Source: Candidatus Heimdallarchaeota archaeon (GTDB taxonomy: Archaea; Asgardarchaeota; Heimdallarchaeia; Heimdallarchaeales; Kariarchaeaceae). Taken from it: 13,896 nt of DNA. The notes below the pieces were generated by a model, which was given only the letters and a program-made list of their open reading frames with translations, was not told where the DNA came from and ran no database searches. Position numbers and translations under genes: made by a program. The stretch covers positions 1-13,896 of the forward strand of contig JAAFKL010000193.1 of assembly GCA_021399405.1 (NCBI GenBank), written 5' to 3'. Positions 12,243-13,896 of this stretch are shown here, piece by piece (position 1 is the first letter of the stretch; each line of letters begins with the position of its first letter).

Positions 12243-13896
12243 TTAGTTTTGTTTTTCCTGCACCAACTGTTTTATCCTTAAATTTATGGCTTTCTGGAGC
12301 CTTTTTTGTCCCTTAATATTTTTTAAAATTTGAACATTAACAATTTTTTGAATTATTGCTCTTTTCATTGACGAAGTAGTTTTTCCTCTATGATACATAT
12401 TCATAAGTTCTTCTTCATCACATAAATCAAAAATTGCACTTGTATATGCAGTCCCCTTGTTTACCGCTAGAATCGTTAATTTGTCATCATAACTTAGTTT
12501 CATTAAGAAATCTTGAGGTGTTTCATCTTTCAATTTAATTAACCTCCTAATGGCTGATTCTTTAATTGTTTTAGATTTTCCCCCTTGTGCCAATTGTATA
12601 AGTTTAATCCAATCATCGCAAAACTGAATTGCAAATATTTGTATTTCTTGAGCAGATTTAGGTTCGTCAAGGAATTTAAGCAAAGAATCAATAGGAAGAC
12701 GATCTGCGGCAGCCAGTCTTAATCTTGGGGATCTTGTTTCAATTATAATCTGACGTAAATACTCATTGGAGGATATCTTCTTCAATGCATGGTGTTTAAT
12801 TGTGTCTGCTGTTTTATCATCTAAAATTACTTCAAGTGCACCATTTTCATCAAAATCCACTAATTTGTTTAAAAATAGGTATTCAGCGCTTTTAGGCGGA
12901 TATTTTTCTAGCTCTTGTTCTAAAATTTCATTATATTCTTCCCTTGGAAAACCTTGTAGCTTACTAAGTAATTCGGCACTAATTTGTGATTCTTCTTCAT
13001 TAACTGCTAGATTTAGTAAATCTTCCTTTTTGGTGATTTTGTTGATTAGATTTAGTTTTATTCCTGTCGATTTTTCAATTTTAAAAATTTCAATTACTGT
13101 GTCAAGGTCATCTATGAACGCTGAAATTATAATTCTATTTTGCAATGGTAAACGTCTATATTTCGAGTAAATTGTCCCTTTGGATTCGTCAATAGAAATA
13201 CTTTGAGATACAAAATATTCAGCAAAACTATTATGTTGAAAATATAATCCTTCACCACTTCTACCAATGAAACTACTTACTTGAATATCAGCAATATAAC
13301 TATCAATTTGCTTTTTGACATTAACCTCTTCATAAAATTCTTCGTGAACAACATCGTAAATGTCTTTCCAGTTAATTTCACCGTTTTCAAGCCAAACCCA
13401 AGCAAGTTTATGCATAATATCTCTTTTCTTTTCTCTAGTTATCAAAGTTCGACCTTTTTCGATTTCTCTATTTAACCAACTGTCCAAATATGTTTCATAC
13501 AATGTGCTCATTGAGGTTAAATCCGATAACTTGTTTAGTGTAAATGATTTTACTAGCATTCCAAGAAATAATGGTTTTTGAGCTAATTCAAAAAGATTCG
13601 AATTTGATGATAAAATTCCCCACATTGTTTCTGCTTCATCGGATTTTAATTTAGCACAAATATATTTAAAAATTTGATCATCATTTAATTTTTCAATTTG
13701 GAAAAATTCCGTATTATCAATATTTGCTAATTCCATTCTAAGAGCTTCTGTCTCATCCTCTTTAGATTGAAATAATGATTGCCGTGAAGTGATGAGAGTC
13801 GGTGATTTACCAACTAAATTAGACAAACCTCTAAGAGTATTAATAACGATTACTTGTTCTAATCTATCAGACATTTCGTCAAGTCCATCACAGATC
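12243..13896 (-). CDS. NACHT/STAND-type NTPase, partial (N-terminus off the window)
   Basis: The coding frame is open through the right edge, so this is the C-terminal 550 residues of a larger protein. The first visible residues, ICDGLDEMSDR, are a NACHT-type Walker B (hhhhDGLDE). About 25 residues on, TLITSRQ is the sensor region with its arginine. Further NACHT/winged-helix hallmarks follow: LAQKPLFLGMLV, then FIGRSGEGLYFQHNSFAEYFVSQS (the conserved 'F.H.SF.EYF' block). The last 300 residues are helical and repetitive (HHALKKISSNEYLRQIIIETRSPRLRLAAADRLP), consistent with HEAT-like sensor repeats. NACHT STAND proteins in prokaryotes include many antiviral sensors, and the effector domain would be N-terminal and is not visible. 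It is the last cassette gene, right of repeat copy 5. Confidence 0.8.
   Translation of the reverse strand, partial: ICDGLDEMSDRLEQVIVINTLRGLSNLVGKSPTLITSRQSLFQSKEDETEALRMELANIDNTEFFQIEKLNDDQIFKYICAKLKSDEAETMWGILSSNSNLFELAQKPLFLGMLVKSFTLNKLSDLTSMSTLYETYLDSWLNREIEKGRTLITREKKRDIMHKLAWVWLENGEINWKDIYDVVHEEFYEEVNVKKQIDSYIADIQVSSFIGRSGEGLYFQHNSFAEYFVSQSISIDESKGTIYSKYRRLPLQNRIIISAFIDDLDTVIEIFKIEKSTGIKLNLINKITKKEDLLNLAVNEEESQISAELLSKLQGFPREEYNEILEQELEKYPPKSAEYLFLNKLVDFDENGALEVILDDKTADTIKHHALKKISSNEYLRQIIIETRSPRLRLAAADRLPIDSLLKFLDEPKSAQEIQIFAIQFCDDWIKLIQLAQGGKSKTIKESAIRRLIKLKDETPQDFLMKLSYDDKLTILAVNKGTAYTSAIFDLCDEEELMNMYHRGKTTSSMKRAIIQKIVNVQILKNIKGQKRLQKAINLRIKQLVQEKQN

Noticed and set aside
12766..13170. 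Plus-strand 134-residue frame opposite the NACHT gene
   Set aside because: It is Ser/Phe-rich shadow sequence antisense to the helical repeat region of the NACHT protein.

Overview
This is an AT-rich, archaeal-looking window. The evidence is a type II (archaeal) glyceraldehyde-3-phosphate dehydrogenase, an archaeal/eukaryotic-type ribosomal protein eS26, an intron-containing tRNA with an encoded CCA, and several genes with TATA-like boxes about 25-30 bases before the start codon (leaderless transcription). The eS26 gene together with a zinc-finger/coiled-coil/PH-like protein of eukaryotic flavour points towards an Asgard (or TACK) archaeon. This assignment is inferred from gene content and was not tested against a database.

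Positions 1-8250 look like ordinary chromosome: a YcaQ/AlkZ-type winged-helix DNA glycosylase (+), a probable tRNA-His with an intron (-), a 430-base intergenic region with clustered ATCGAT hexamers, a small acidic-tailed unknown protein (-), archaeal GAPDH (-), eS26 (-), a B-box/RING-like zinc-finger + coiled-coil + PH-like protein (+), a metallo-beta-lactamase-fold hydrolase (-), a two-TM small protein (+), a large multi-TM protein fused to a zinc ribbon (+), and then a ParB-like-fold protein (+).

From about 8675 the character changes. Five copies of a 23-24 base tRNA 3' end (T-loop, 3' T-stem strand, 3' acceptor strand, CCA, then a T-run on the minus strand) lie in five successive intergenic gaps, all in the same orientation. 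They cut the region into units of 382, 893, 1070 and 1097 bases, followed by an open one. No matching tRNA 5' half (acceptor GGGCTCG) is present in the window. Each unit holds one or two small accessory genes: a basic helical protein, a single-TM exported protein, two winged-helix proteins, a signal-peptide/TM surface protein, and lastly the C-terminal part of a NACHT-type STAND NTPase, a family used in antiviral defence. The units contain no recombinase.

The simplest reading is serial accretion of small gene cassettes at the 3' end of a tRNA gene. Each insertion would leave a copy of the tRNA 3' end as an attachment-site scar, with the intact tRNA, and probably an integrase, expected to the right of the window. 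This cassette array is the most interesting feature here. The genes inside it fit a defence or cell-surface accessory island, but that functional reading is inference.
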